From: Meira nashicola
Lineage: Eukaryota > Basidiomycota > Exobasidiomycetes > Exobasidiales > Brachybasidiaceae
Assembly (NCBI GenBank): GCA_001600355.1
Contig: BCJU01000004.1
Span: 620,001 to 684,000 of the forward strand
DNA length: 64,000 nucleotides
Direction: 5' to 3'
Shown: one piece after another, positions 8,091-18,170 of the stretch
Layout: every line of letters begins with the position of its first letter
How positions within the stretch are numbered: position 1 is the stretch's first letter
Program-made: the position numbers and the translations under genes
Notes under the pieces: generated by a model
Database searches by the model: none
Seen by the model: only the letters and a program-made list of their open reading frames with translations
Told to the model about the DNA's origin: nothing

Positions 8091-9870
8091 TCAAGCTTGC
8101 CGCGCTTTTTCTTTTGTAGCAATTGCAGCTGGAACAAAGTCTCTTAATTCTGTATTACGCTTTTCCGGTCCAATTGCAACCCAAAATACAGTAATAAACA
8201 GAATAATGAAAGCAGTAATGGCCATAACAGGTTCATATGCTTCAACTAGAGTTCCATCTTTGAGAGTTTTATGATGTGATTCGGCAATCGCATTAACGAT
8301 TTGTGCACCCGGAGAAGCAATCATTGTTCCTAATTGATGTGCCGTTCCAGTAAAGAAAGCCCTAAATGCTTTTGGAGATAATTCGTTAAGATGAGAAGGT
8401 AAAATTCCACAATAACCTTGAACGAAAAGATAAAAGAATGAACATCCTATCGTCAATCCTGCTGGTGAAGTTGGTAAAACGGCAGCTGGAATGAGAAAGA
8501 TTGCCATTACGGCACAAATGATTGCCATCCTTCTTCTACCAAGATAAGAAAATTGACTTAAAGTACCTCCCAATAACATACCCGAAAAACTTCCAATATT
8601 GCAAAGCATTGCGATAGCGCTTGCAGTTTTATTATTCAATCCTTTTGCCGATTCTAAGAATGTGAAATGATTATTACCGAATGAGTTGTTTACCCAAGAA
8701 TTCAAACTGACAAAGACTGCACAATAAAACAACATTGTCCAATCTTGAACGATCATTTGTTTGAAATTTCTACCGAATCGACTAATTTTAACTTTTAATC
8801 TCCTTGCGTTTGGATTTGTTTCAATTTCAGCCATACGAGATTGACGGAATTGAGGTGAATCTGGAACGATTGCTCGAACAATTGCAGCAAAGAATGAAAT
8901 TGCAGCACCAACCCAAAACATTTGTTTATACGACTCAGGATCTGCACCAAAAGCCATATTCAAACCTGCAGCTGTGATTGAAGCACATGGAATTGCAGTT
9001 TGTAAAAGACCTCCTAGTAAACCTCTTGCTTCAGGTGGACTTGAATCGAAAATCAAAGAAGTTAAACCATTAATTCCACCCATTCCGATCCCCCAAAATA
9101 TGCGACTAATAATAAACCCTTTTAAAGAATCAGCACGAATTGAAGCGATTTGAAAGATGCCTAGTAAGATCAAATTAGCAGATAATGGCCATCTCCTTCC
9201 ATGGTAATCAGAGAGGATGCCAAAGATGCATGCACCTACTGGACGTAAAAGTAGAGTAAGCGTGATTGCAGTACTGACACGCGTTTTTGTTGTTTCGAAA
9301 TGCAAAGAGATTTTTCTTGTAGCGACAGCCAAAGACAAGAAATCCACAAAATCAGCATATAAAGCCAACCAAGCAACGAAAAAGTATATCCAATGTTGAA
9401 TTTTAATCAAACGTAAAACTTTAACCGGATTTTGAATACCAGAAGAAGGTGAATGCGGTGGTCTTATTGAAGCAATAAACGTTTCATCAAATCCACTTTC
9501 AATATTTTGCTCAAATGAAACTTTTTTTTTTTGGTACTTTTTTTTCTGAAGAGTCTACGTCTAATAATTGAACTTCCTTCAAGCCTCTTTCTTCTTCTGT
9601 TTGATGGGTTTTTGGTGGTTCAGTGATTGGACCTTGAATATCAAAAACTGAAAATAAGACTTCATTTTTACTTGTATCTTTCATTTGTTTTTCTGATTTT
9701 GTTAACTTGTCTGGTATATAATTCTCATCATCCGATCCATTCTTTTCTGGTGCGAATAATGTTGTGATATTATGACGTGCATCTTGTAATAAAGATTGAA
9801 CGAATGCGATCTTGGGTGTTGAATGCGTCATACTTGAACTTACTTGCTGATTAGAGTGCTGAAAGATCAT
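8091..9870 (-). CDS. Jen1/SHS-type carboxylate transporter (MFS), frame broken or cryptically spliced
   Basis: Two frames belong to one gene. Residues 1-119 (9870-9511) hold a cytosolic N-terminus with LLQDARHN, matched in the neighbouring transporter (LFKEARHN). The membrane part (to 8091) has the transporter core: WLALYADFVDF in TM1, RPVGACIFG and GRRWPL of the TM2-3 loop, GIGMGG in TM4 and PDSPQF after TM6. The frames are joined by neither ATG nor continuous reading. The shift falls at an 11-base T run (9522-9532) next to an 8-base T run. One base fewer in the first run, or a 49-nt intron at 9558-9510 (GTAGAC...TTTGAG), would restore a product of about 576 residues. Jen1-type carriers import lactate, pyruvate or other short acids with protons; the substrate here is unknown. 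Confidence 0.8.
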
Positions 9871-10206
9871 TTACCAACAATAGAGAAAAGACAGTGGTTT
9901 GCTTGTGTGTGTGATGGTGTTAAGATGATAGCAGTTCGATGTCAATTTTTTAAAATGAATGCATTCTTTATGTGACTGAAGATCAATCTTCTTCCCCTAA
10001 AACTTCATTTCGACAATTTTCAATGCGTCACATTCACGATATAATCACTTGTAATGCGCGCGTCTTTATCGGAAATTGATTAGGAGTAAAGTACGCGTTT
10101 CGGAGGAGAAGAGGAGTGAAGATAGATATGTGAAAAGTATGGATTGTTAAAATGATAGAAAGTATGTACAAATCCAAAAAAAAGAATAGTACTACACAAA
10201 TTGTTC
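9871..10206. other. Intergenic region between transporters 1 and 2
   Basis: This AT-rich stretch should hold the promoter of the 8091-9870 gene and the 3' end of the 10207-11808 transcript. I see no RNA gene, repeat or clear promoter box. Confidence 0.5.
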
Positions 10207-11808
10207 TTATTTACCTTGTTGTTCATCACCACTCATCTTATTTTCAGCAGGAGTGAAATTTTGTAAATCTGCATCTCTATGTTCAGGACCGATTGAAACC
10301 CAAATAATTTTAAGGAATAAACAAATTGCAGCTGCAATAGCAATCGTTGGACTATATGCATGTACAAGCGTTCCTTTTGGTCCTTTAAGTTTATGTGATT
10401 CTGCAATTGCAGTTACAATTTGAGTTGCAGGTGCAGCTAACATTGTTCCAAATTGTTGAACTGTTCCAGTAAAGAAAGCTCTAAAACCAACAGGTGATAA
10501 TTCGTTTAAATGAGAATGCATTACACCCGAATAACCGTGAAGGAAAAGATAAAAGAAATTGCAACCTAAAGTAAGACCCCAAACTGAATTTGGTAAAACG
10601 GCAGCAGGTAAAAGACAAATTGCTAAAGAAGCACAAAAGACTGCCATCCTCCTTCTACCGAAAAATGAAATTTGACTTAATGTTCCGGAAAAAAGCATAC
10701 CCATTATTGGTCCAATACAACAAATCATTACAACTTTACTTGCCGTTGCATTACTTAATCCTTTTTCTGACATTAAAAAAAGGAAATAAGGTGCACTAAA
10801 CGATCCGTTTATCCAAGCATTTAAGCTAACAAAAATTGTACAATAAATAAAGATTGATCGAGATTGTGAAAACATTGTTTTAAATTGACGAAAGTATAGT
10901 TTTATTTTGCTTTTATATTTTGCCTCTCCAGGTCCAATCAAATGATTATTTTCCTTTTGACGAAATTGTGGTGATTCAGGAAGTAAGATTCTAACCAAAG
11001 CAGCAAAATAAGAAACTGCAATTCCAACCCAAAACATTGGCTTAAATGATTCAGGTTTAGCACCAAAAGCCATATTAAGTCCTAAAGCAGTAATTGCAGC
11101 ACATGAAATCGCACATTGCAAAATACCTCCTAATAAACCTCTTGCTTGAGCTGGAGCGGTATCATAAACTTGTGAAGTCATACCATAAAAACCACCCATA
11201 CAAATCGAAGCAAAAACTCTAATCAACAAAAAGATTGAAAATGAATTTGCATAAATTGAAGCTAATTGAAAGGTAGCCAAGAGAAACAGATCCACGGCTA
11301 AAGGCCATCTTCTTCCGCAAAGATCCGATAATAAACCAAAAACAATTCCACCTATCGGACGAAATAATAAACTTAAAGTGATTGCTAACGAAAAATGTGT
11401 TGCTGAAATTTTATAATAAAGTGACAATTTGTGTATACAAACTGCCATCGTAATACTGTCCAAGAAATCGGCATATAATGCTAACCAAGCAGCCCAAAAT
11501 GTTAACCAATCATGTAAACTTAAACTTTTGAAACAACTTAACGGATTTGATGATTGTTCTTCTTCCTTTTTCGAAGAAGCAAAACTTGTTATACTCTCAT
11601 ATTGTTTCATTGCAAGCTCTTCCATTTCCAAGTGTAAATGATTTCTTTCTTTTTCTTGACTTGATAATCCACTTGATAATATCTTTTCTTTATATTCATA
11701 GTTCGGCTCTTTCTTAGTCGTTTGACCACCTTTTGCAAAAACCAATGACCAAGCATTATGACGTGCCTCTTTGAACAGATGTTCAGCATAACCAATAATT
11801 GCCCTCAT
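10207..11808 (-). CDS. Jen1/SHS-type carboxylate transporter (MFS), second copy
   Basis: An intact single-exon gene of 533 residues from the first ATG at 11808. A longer frame upstream has no ATG. The N-terminal cytosolic part (about 95 residues) contains LFKEARHNAW. The membrane domain then shows FWAAWLALYADFLD in TM1, RPIGGIVFGLLSD, GRRWPLAVD, CMGGFYG and LPESPQF, the order seen in the lactate/pyruvate permease Jen1 and sialate-type symporters. It is the closest relative of the neighbour at 8091-9870, sharing motifs such as LSDxxGRRWPL and LNELSPxxFRAFFTGT, so the two are tandem duplicates. Proton-coupled uptake of an organic acid at the plasma membrane is inferred from family. Confidence 0.87.
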   Translation of the reverse strand: MRAIIGYAEHLFKEARHNAWSLVFAKGGQTTKKEPNYEYKEKILSSGLSSQEKERNHLHLEMEELAMKQYESITSFASSKKEEEQSSNPLSCFKSLSLHDWLTFWAAWLALYADFLDSITMAVCIHKLSLYYKISATHFSLAITLSLLFRPIGGIVFGLLSDLCGRRWPLAVDLFLLATFQLASIYANSFSIFLLIRVFASICMGGFYGMTSQVYDTAPAQARGLLGGILQCAISCAAITALGLNMAFGAKPESFKPMFWVGIAVSYFAALVRILLPESPQFRQKENNHLIGPGEAKYKSKIKLYFRQFKTMFSQSRSIFIYCTIFVSLNAWINGSFSAPYFLFLMSEKGLSNATASKVVMICCIGPIMGMLFSGTLSQISFFGRRRMAVFCASLAICLLPAAVLPNSVWGLTLGCNFFYLFLHGYSGVMHSHLNELSPVGFRAFFTGTVQQFGTMLAAPATQIVTAIAESHKLKGPKGTLVHAYSPTIAIAAAICLFLKIIWVSIGPEHRDADLQNFTPAENKMSGDEQQGK

Positions 11809-12485
11809 TCTTTCTTCAGATGTAATTGCTCTTGATGGTAGCAAATATTAAAAGAAATTGCTTTATATAAACTGTTCTTTATATTTATAGACAACAGAAT
11901 AAAGTCAGGCAGGAGTTATCCGCAATTAAGTGATAGGAGATCAACTTCAAATCAATTATGCACGAATGCTTGGTTCTTTAAGGAGTTCTTCTAACCATGC
12001 AAAGTTCCTTCCGGAGGATATTTTTGACTTTTTCCTTGTTCAGATTTGATAATTTTATAAGATGAAGATAAGATTGACATGAATAATATTAAATAACTTT
12101 ACACAATATCACTGCCTTTCGTGGCGAGGGCGATCATAATGGCAAACACGAACGTAAAGCCCCTCAAGTTAAGGAAGAAAACGGCATCTTTTAACGAAAG
12201 CAAAGACGTATTTTATTCTGCCCTTTTATCTTTAAAGACTCACGCCAAGAATTTCTATCGAGGGCGTTTCGGCATGTGCCCCTCAGTATATTTCATGTTT
12301 ATAGGAATTTGATTCTTTTCTCCCCGTTCAGCTTCAACTCAAAAGGCGGTCCGCAGCTGGCGTCAAGATTTTCAGGGGCAATCTTGTTTGGCGTCAGTAT
12401 TGGAATTGCTAATAACAATCACTCCTGTCTTTATGATTTGAACTATAAAATATATATATTGATAAATACAGTGAACACAAAAAGA
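11809..12485. promoter_or_regulatory. Upstream region of transporter 2 with TATA box
   Basis: On the minus strand a TATATAAA element (plus 11862-11869) lies about 55-60 bp before the ATG of the 10207-11808 gene, a good position for a TATA box with a short leader. The rest is AT-rich and also contains the 3' flank of the next transporter. Short plus-strand frames at 12121-12530 have no recognisable product. Confidence 0.45.
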
Positions 12486-14018
12486 TCAAGCAAGAGTCAA
12501 ACTATTGGTAGTCTCAGTACCATTACATAATTGAATATCAGGAGTTTCGAGTACTTGTTTATTAGCAGGAATGAAATCATCAAAGTTTGCCGAATGTTTT
12601 TCAGGTCCGATTGCAGTTAAAATCAAAAGTAAAACATATAAAATTGCAGTTAAAATTCCAATAACTGGTCCATATGCTTTGATCATTTGAATTTCACCTT
12701 TTGAATTAATCTTTTGTGTTTGGAAATGAGCTGCTATTGCATTTATTAAAACTCCAGTTGGAGAAGCAATTGTGTTGCCTAATTGATATGTCAATCCAGA
12801 CATTACCGAACGAAAAGCAGGAGAACTAAGTTCACTAATATGAATTGAGATTACACTATTTGCCATATTGCTTGCCATGATGAAAAAGAATCCTCCAATA
12901 CTCAAACTGATTGGATGAGTTGGTAAAATATAAGCAGGAAGTAAACATAAAGCTGCAAAAACAGCAATTATTACGCAAATTCTACGACCTGTACCTTGTG
13001 AAAATCCTGCACCTGAACAACTACCAAAAAATCCACCCGTTGAAACGAAAAGGATGATTTTTGGAACGGATTGTTTATCAAAACTTTTACCTTCTTCTAG
13101 AAAGATTGGATAAATTGCTTCATAAATATTCAAAACCGAAGATAAGAGCCAAACGAAAAGAGTTAAATAAATGAATATCATCCAATGAGTTTTAAATAGT
13201 TGACGAACATTTGTCATGAAAATTTTCATTTCCGCTTTTGTTTCTTTTTTTCTCTTTTTAACTTTTTCAATCAATGAACATTTGTCACCCTGTTGCTCTT
13301 TTTCTTTCTTATCTTGAACGAATTGAGGAGATTCAGGTACAAAAGTTCGAATAAGTGCTGCTAAAAAACAAAGACCAGCGCTTATCCAAAAGATCGTTGT
13401 CCAATCATTTCGTTTTGTTGTTTTACTCAAAGCGAATTTTATACCTGAAGTTAAAAATATTGCGAAATCTCCTGCACTCCAAAGTAAGCCTGCCATTAAA
13501 CCTTTTGCTTGTGTTGGTATTCTATCCATAACACTTTGAAGTGCATTTCCAAATAAGCCACCCATTGCGAAACCAGTCATTGCTTTAACGATGAGAAAAT
13601 ACTTTATTGAAGTACATTGAGTGATTAAAATTTGTGTTAAACCTAAATAAATACAATTGATTATCAAAGGTACTTTACGACCACAATCACCTAAAAGACC
13701 AAATAGAATCGCTCCTAAAATACCCGAAATCATTGATAACGTTAATCCTGTTGTTATTGCAGTTTCACTTGTTTTAAAATATTTTGCTAATTCAACAGTT
13801 TCAACTGCAACAGTACTGTATTCCATAAAATCAATCATTACACAAAAATATGCAGAAAAAAATGTAAACCAATCAATGATAGAAAGCATTGCGAATAATC
13901 GAATCGGATTTAAACTTTGAGCAGCAGCAACAACAACGGCACCTTTGTTATCATCCTTACGGAAAAGGTTGAGAAAGTTCTTTTGACTTTGTAAGAGAAG
14001 ACGATTGATTGAACTCAT
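12486..14018 (-). CDS. Jen1/SHS-type transporter (MFS), second subfamily, copy A
   Basis: A single-exon gene of 510 residues starting at the ATG at 14018. The N-terminus is short, with SQKNFLNLF. TM1 reads FFSAYFCVMIDFMEYSTVAVE, followed by GAILFGLLGDCGRK, GFAMGGLFG and FVPESPQF, so the fold matches the two transporters to its left. The TM1 motif (IDFxEYSTVAVE) and GDCGRK mark a separate subfamily shared only with 14505-16016. A charged Lys/Glu-rich loop of about 45 residues follows TM6. Family members are proton symporters for monocarboxylates or sialic-acid-like acids; the substrate is not deducible. Confidence 0.87.
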   Translation of the reverse strand: MSSINRLLLQSQKNFLNLFRKDDNKGAVVVAAAQSLNPIRLFAMLSIIDWFTFFSAYFCVMIDFMEYSTVAVETVELAKYFKTSETAITTGLTLSMISGILGAILFGLLGDCGRKVPLIINCIYLGLTQILITQCTSIKYFLIVKAMTGFAMGGLFGNALQSVMDRIPTQAKGLMAGLLWSAGDFAIFLTSGIKFALSKTTKRNDWTTIFWISAGLCFLAALIRTFVPESPQFVQDKKEKEQQGDKCSLIEKVKKRKKETKAEMKIFMTNVRQLFKTHWMIFIYLTLFVWLLSSVLNIYEAIYPIFLEEGKSFDKQSVPKIILFVSTGGFFGSCSGAGFSQGTGRRICVIIAVFAALCLLPAYILPTHPISLSIGGFFFIMASNMANSVISIHISELSSPAFRSVMSGLTYQLGNTIASPTGVLINAIAAHFQTQKINSKGEIQMIKAYGPVIGILTAILYVLLLILTAIGPEKHSANFDDFIPANKQVLETPDIQLCNGTETTNSLTLA

Positions 14019-14504
14019 GTTGGTTTGGGAACACAGTTTGGTTGGTATCCTTTATTTCTGAGAGAAGAAATTATGTCGCTTTTATACATCATCACCATGT
14101 CATCTTCTGATTGCGAAAATGTTTTATTAATAGTCAAATGAAGCATAAATACCATTATGAATTGTGCGGAATGCCGCAATTATTTTTATCTCCTCACTCG
14201 GTGATTTCTCCGTTGAGATCAAGATAGAATTCAGTCCGATAAGGAATAAGAGTTTTGATTTAAAATAGCTTTGAAACTGTACTCATCTGATGATAACTTT
14301 TAAAATGGCGTCTTTTTGGACATTTATAAATAGTTTTAAGAACCACTTTTCATTTTAAAAACAGACAAAAAGTCTATCTAAAATGAGGTTTTTTTGATCT
14401 TAATCATCTATTCCTGATCGAATAATGCAGTCATTTCATAACTTGTCTAATTTTAGGTGGTTGATATTTACAGTCGGGGTTTCTTTGAGCATCAATCTTA
14501 AGCG
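14019..14504. promoter_or_regulatory. Upstream region of transporter 3 with 10-bp inverted repeat
   Basis: TTTTAAAATG at 14298-14307 and CATTTTAAAA at 14351-14360 are perfect reverse complements separated by 43 bases. The stretch otherwise is AT-rich and holds the promoter of the 12486-14018 gene and the 3' flank of the 14505-16016 gene. Confidence 0.4.
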
Positions 14505-16016
14505 TTATTGCTCTCGATCGGTATTTGGTATGTGATCAGAATGACAAGTTTCAATTTGATTTTCAATTATAGTTGCTGGAATGAATTTATCAATTTGAGC
14601 AGAATGTTTTTCTGGTCCAATTGCAGTGAACAATAGCACTAACACGTAAAAGAATGTTGTTGCAATTCCAATCACAGGACCATATGCTTGAACTTTATGA
14701 TAAATTCCATTTTGATCTTTTTGTTTTATTGAATGAGAAGAAGCGATTGCATTTATAATTACTGCAACAGGAGAAGATAAACTTGCACCTAATTGATATG
14801 CTGTTCCTGCCATTACAGAACGAAATTGTGGTGGAGATAATTCGCTAAGATGAATTGAGATTACACTCATTGCTGTATTTCCTGCCATGATAAAAAAGAA
14901 TCCACCAACACTTAAAGCTTGATAAGTTCTTGGAAGTATATAAGCCGGTAAAAGACACATTGAAATAAGAACTGCAATTATAACGCAAAGTCTTCTACCT
15001 GTCTTTTGTGATAATCCAGCACCTGAACAACTGCCAATAAATCCACCTGTTGCAACGATCATGATTGCTTTTGTAACTGATTGATCGTCTAACTTTTTAC
15101 CTTCTGCAAGAAAGACGGGATAGGTATCCGCACAAGCATGTGAAGCAGAACATAAAAGACCAACAAACAAACTTGAATAAATAAAAGTCATCCAATGTAA
15201 TTTGATCATTTCTTTGAAATTCTTCATAAATATTGTTGCTCTCATTTTCACATTTCTTGCTTTGTTTTGCATCTTTTGATATTTTGTTTGTTCTGTTTGC
15301 AATTCAATTCCCGCCCTTCTTGATTCACTTACAAATTGCGGTGATTCAGGAACAAAAAAGCGAACTAAAGCAGCCAAAGTTGAAAAACCAGCACCAACAT
15401 AAAAAATCGTTCTCCAATCATGATGATCACCTTGTGTTTTATCTAAAGCTAATTTTACACCTGCCGTTAAAAAGATTGCCATATCACCTGCGCTCCATAA
15501 TAAACCTGTTGTAAGACCTTTTGTTTGAATAGGAGAACGATCCAAAACACTTTGTATAGCATTTCCAAACAATCCACCCATTCCAATTCCAAAAAAGGTT
15601 CTTGTTATCAAAAAAGAAGTTAAAGTTGTACATCTTGTCGTTATAATTTGCATTAAAGATAAATAAATGCAATTCACAATCAAAGGTTTCTTTCTTCCAC
15701 AATCACCGATTAAACCAAAAATGATTGCTCCAATCACACGAGTAAGCATTGAAAGTGTTAATCCTGTACTGATTGCCGTATTTGTTGTTTTGAAATAATT
15801 TGCTAATTCAACTGATTCAACTGCAACAGTACTATATTCAAAGAAATCAATCATAACACAAAAATAAGCCGAAAGAAAAGTACACCAATCAGTTACTGTT
15901 AACATGGGCAATAATCGAATCGGATTGAGATTTGAAGAATTGCATTCTGTTTGTCTTTGGAATAAAGCGAGAAAGTTTTGTCGACTGCGTGCAAGTATCG
16001 TATTGATGAAAAGCAT
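14505..16016 (-). CDS. Jen1/SHS-type transporter (MFS), second subfamily, copy B
   Basis: A single-exon gene. The frame is open further upstream (an ATG-less extension to 16121), but the ATG at 16016 (MLFINTILARSRQNFLALF) aligns with the start of copy A (MSSINRLLLQSQKNFLNLF), so I use it, giving 503 residues. Motifs run parallel to copy A: AYFCVMIDFFEYSTVAVES, GAIIFGLIGDCGRKKPL, GIGMGGLFG and FVPESPQF, then a charged central loop and ELSPPQFRSVMAG. Together with copy A it is a recent-looking tandem pair. Import of an organic acid is inferred from family. Confidence 0.87.
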   Translation of the reverse strand: MLFINTILARSRQNFLALFQRQTECNSSNLNPIRLLPMLTVTDWCTFLSAYFCVMIDFFEYSTVAVESVELANYFKTTNTAISTGLTLSMLTRVIGAIIFGLIGDCGRKKPLIVNCIYLSLMQIITTRCTTLTSFLITRTFFGIGMGGLFGNAIQSVLDRSPIQTKGLTTGLLWSAGDMAIFLTAGVKLALDKTQGDHHDWRTIFYVGAGFSTLAALVRFFVPESPQFVSESRRAGIELQTEQTKYQKMQNKARNVKMRATIFMKNFKEMIKLHWMTFIYSSLFVGLLCSASHACADTYPVFLAEGKKLDDQSVTKAIMIVATGGFIGSCSGAGLSQKTGRRLCVIIAVLISMCLLPAYILPRTYQALSVGGFFFIMAGNTAMSVISIHLSELSPPQFRSVMAGTAYQLGASLSSPVAVIINAIASSHSIKQKDQNGIYHKVQAYGPVIGIATTFFYVLVLLFTAIGPEKHSAQIDKFIPATIIENQIETCHSDHIPNTDREQ

Positions 16017-16871
16017 AACTGATTGATCGATGTGAAGAAAGAAGAATGAACAAAAGATGATTTGTACACTTCTCTTAATATGCCTTTTTGCAGTCACAAA
16101 CCTTCCTGCGCCGATTTGCAATCAACTCCCCGACGGCATATGGATTGACAGTAAATTGCGTACGTAGGCTACCTCCCGGGGCAGGATTCAATCACGCCGC
16201 GAAATTAGATAGGACTACTCGTACGAAAAATAAAAGAATAACAACAAGATCACCCGCGGAATTTATAAAGTCACAATCAAAAATAAGAACACCGCCACTG
16301 TTGTTGTGCGTAATATTCCCCCTTTGTGTTGTTGTTTATGGGATAGAAAGAACCTTGTAAGTTATAAACTTTTACTCGTTTTCTTATTTCACAGCCATGC
16401 TTCGGATCCCATAAAAGGCGTAATAAGATCTTGATCCGAAGTGGCGTTCGTTATGCTGTGAAGAGGCTGTTACTTGTTGTTGTTGTACAAGTGTCTATAA
16501 ATAAAATTGTTATGATGGCGATGATATCATTTCACGATCTCAAAAATTTACTTTTTCTAAAATCCGAATAAATCCTAGGCAAGAAATGCTTCATCACAAA
16601 TTGCGTGATATATTTGTATACACTTTCCATTCATTTAAGGATCGATAAACTGAACAAATCAGATGATTGCGGTCAATGTAAAGTCTTGTTTGTCATCAAA
16701 TATACAATACAAATCCATCTAACCATGGAAACCCTTTCGCAAACACATTTCTTGCTAATAAATAAATACTTTAAACACAACCCGATCTGAAACACTGAAT
16801 AAGGTCGTTAATTTTGAATTTTAATTGCAAGAATGTACATACTTTATTTGTACCAAGCCAAGACAAGAAGA
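16017..16871. other. Intergenic region between transporter 4 and BZW gene
   Basis: It contains the promoter of the 14505-16016 gene and the 3' flank of the BZW gene, both on minus. The segment 16130-16260 is more GC-rich than its surroundings. Frames at 16088-16360 and 16605-16790 lack homology and clear starts. I see no RNA gene. Confidence 0.5.
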
Positions 16872-18170
16872 TCATTCTTCATCATCGCTTTGCTCTTCCA
16901 AAAATTTAACAAGAGGTTCAGTCACTTTCAAAAAATGAGCTTTTCCTTGTGGCTTTGCACCTTTTTGTGCCCAATATAAAATGGCTTGATCGGATAAGAC
17001 GTCATCATTATAAAGAACTTTGAGAATGTTTGGAAATGATTTTGTTAATCGATTATCTTCGTGTGCATTCACTTGAATCGTATTGATTAAAGCAATCTCG
17101 CATTTTGCATTCGTACAAAAAGGTTCCAAAATTGGTGCAATTGATTTGACTTCCTTTAATGCTTGAACATCATGCTTTTCTTCATTTTCATCCCATTTAA
17201 CAATAGACAATAAACCATCCCAAACGATCGAAACAAAGTCTTCCAAAGCCAATCCATGTCGTTCACGTACTTCCTTTAAAAAGTCCACCACATCTTCATC
17301 AGAAGCTTTTTCACTTTCTTCAACGTCTGCTCCACGCATCTCTTTGATACGTTGGACAACGCTATCACGAGTTTCACGAGTCGCCCGACGAGAGAAATAA
17401 TCAGCTACAGGTGTCAAACCTGCAGAACGGAAATGAGTTCCTACCAAACCAGGTTGAGAACGGCGTGTTTGAGGGAATAAAAGCAAAGGATCTTTCAAGC
17501 CTCCTTTGCGTAATGCAGATCCCAAAGAATCCATACTATTTTCTGCAAGATAAGTGCGGAAAACAACTTCAATGAAACCCAAACTGACGCCTTCTTTGAC
17601 TAAATGCTCTTTTTGCAAAGTTAACAAAACGTTTGCATTAACCAAGTTCATTTGAATGAGCAAAGCTGTAGCCACTGCCAGCTTTTTACGCTCTTCGACC
17701 GGATAACGAGAAGCATATTGAATCAAATTGCTCAAATTTTGTTCTTCTAAAGGCTTTTGTAAAAATTTGAATCTTCTGATCAATTTCTCTAACGTACTGA
17801 CGATAGGTTTAACATTTTCGATATCGGCTGCTTTTGCAGCAAAGACTGAAAATTTGCTCAAAGGAATATCTTCATCCAAATAAGATCCTCCAGGAGCCAA
17901 TAATCCACCCGTAAAAAAGATCTCGAAAAACTGATCGGAATATTTACGATAATCAAGCGTATTACCTGCTTTATCTAATGCTTGTAAAAGACCTTCCCAA
18001 TCATTCTCTTGAACAGGTTCTAAAAATTTTAAAAGTTGTTCTGCAAATTCTTCAGGTTCAAATTTCGCTTGACTTTTTGCAACACCTTTTCTTTGTTTGA
18101 TCTTAACGCCACTTAACGATGGCTTCTCCGCTTTTTGTGGCGCGGCCGTTGGCGGAGGCGTAGAGGTCAT
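16872..18170 (-). CDS. eIF5-mimic protein (BZW1/2, 5MP) with W2 domain
   Basis: A single-exon gene of 432 residues from the ATG at 18170 (MTSTPPPTAAPQ). The protein follows BZW1/BZW2 from end to end: SGVKIKQRKG near the N-terminus, LDYRKYSDQFFEIFFTGGLLAPGG (read as two joined motifs), LIRRFKFL, LVKEG, SLGSALRKGGL and a C-terminal W2 domain ending in an acidic EEQSDDEE tail after VLYNDDVLSDQAILYW. 5MP proteins mimic the eIF5 C-terminal domain, bind eIF2 and eIF3 and tighten start-codon choice during translation. Budding yeast lacks one. The frame stays open upstream to an ATG at 18422, adding 84 Lys/Ser/Phe-rich residues unlike any BZW protein; I treat that as 5' leader. Confidence 0.88.
   Translation of the reverse strand: MTSTPPPTAAPQKAEKPSLSGVKIKQRKGVAKSQAKFEPEEFAEQLLKFLEPVQENDWEGLLQALDKAGNTLDYRKYSDQFFEIFFTGGLLAPGGSYLDEDIPLSKFSVFAAKAADIENVKPIVSTLEKLIRRFKFLQKPLEEQNLSNLIQYASRYPVEERKKLAVATALLIQMNLVNANVLLTLQKEHLVKEGVSLGFIEVVFRTYLAENSMDSLGSALRKGGLKDPLLLFPQTRRSQPGLVGTHFRSAGLTPVADYFSRRATRETRDSVVQRIKEMRGADVEESEKASDEDVVDFLKEVRERHGLALEDFVSIVWDGLLSIVKWDENEEKHDVQALKEVKSIAPILEPFCTNAKCEIALINTIQVNAHEDNRLTKSFPNILKVLYNDDVLSDQAILYWAQKGAKPQGKAHFLKVTEPLVKFLEEQSDDEE

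Noticed and set aside
16017..16121. Extended N-terminus for the 14505-16016 transporter
   Set aside because: The extension has no proper ATG and alignment with its paralogue starts at 16016.
16088..16360. 90-codon frame upstream of transporter 4
   Set aside because: It lacks an ATG at its start and has no recognisable sequence; antisense to the transporter's leader.
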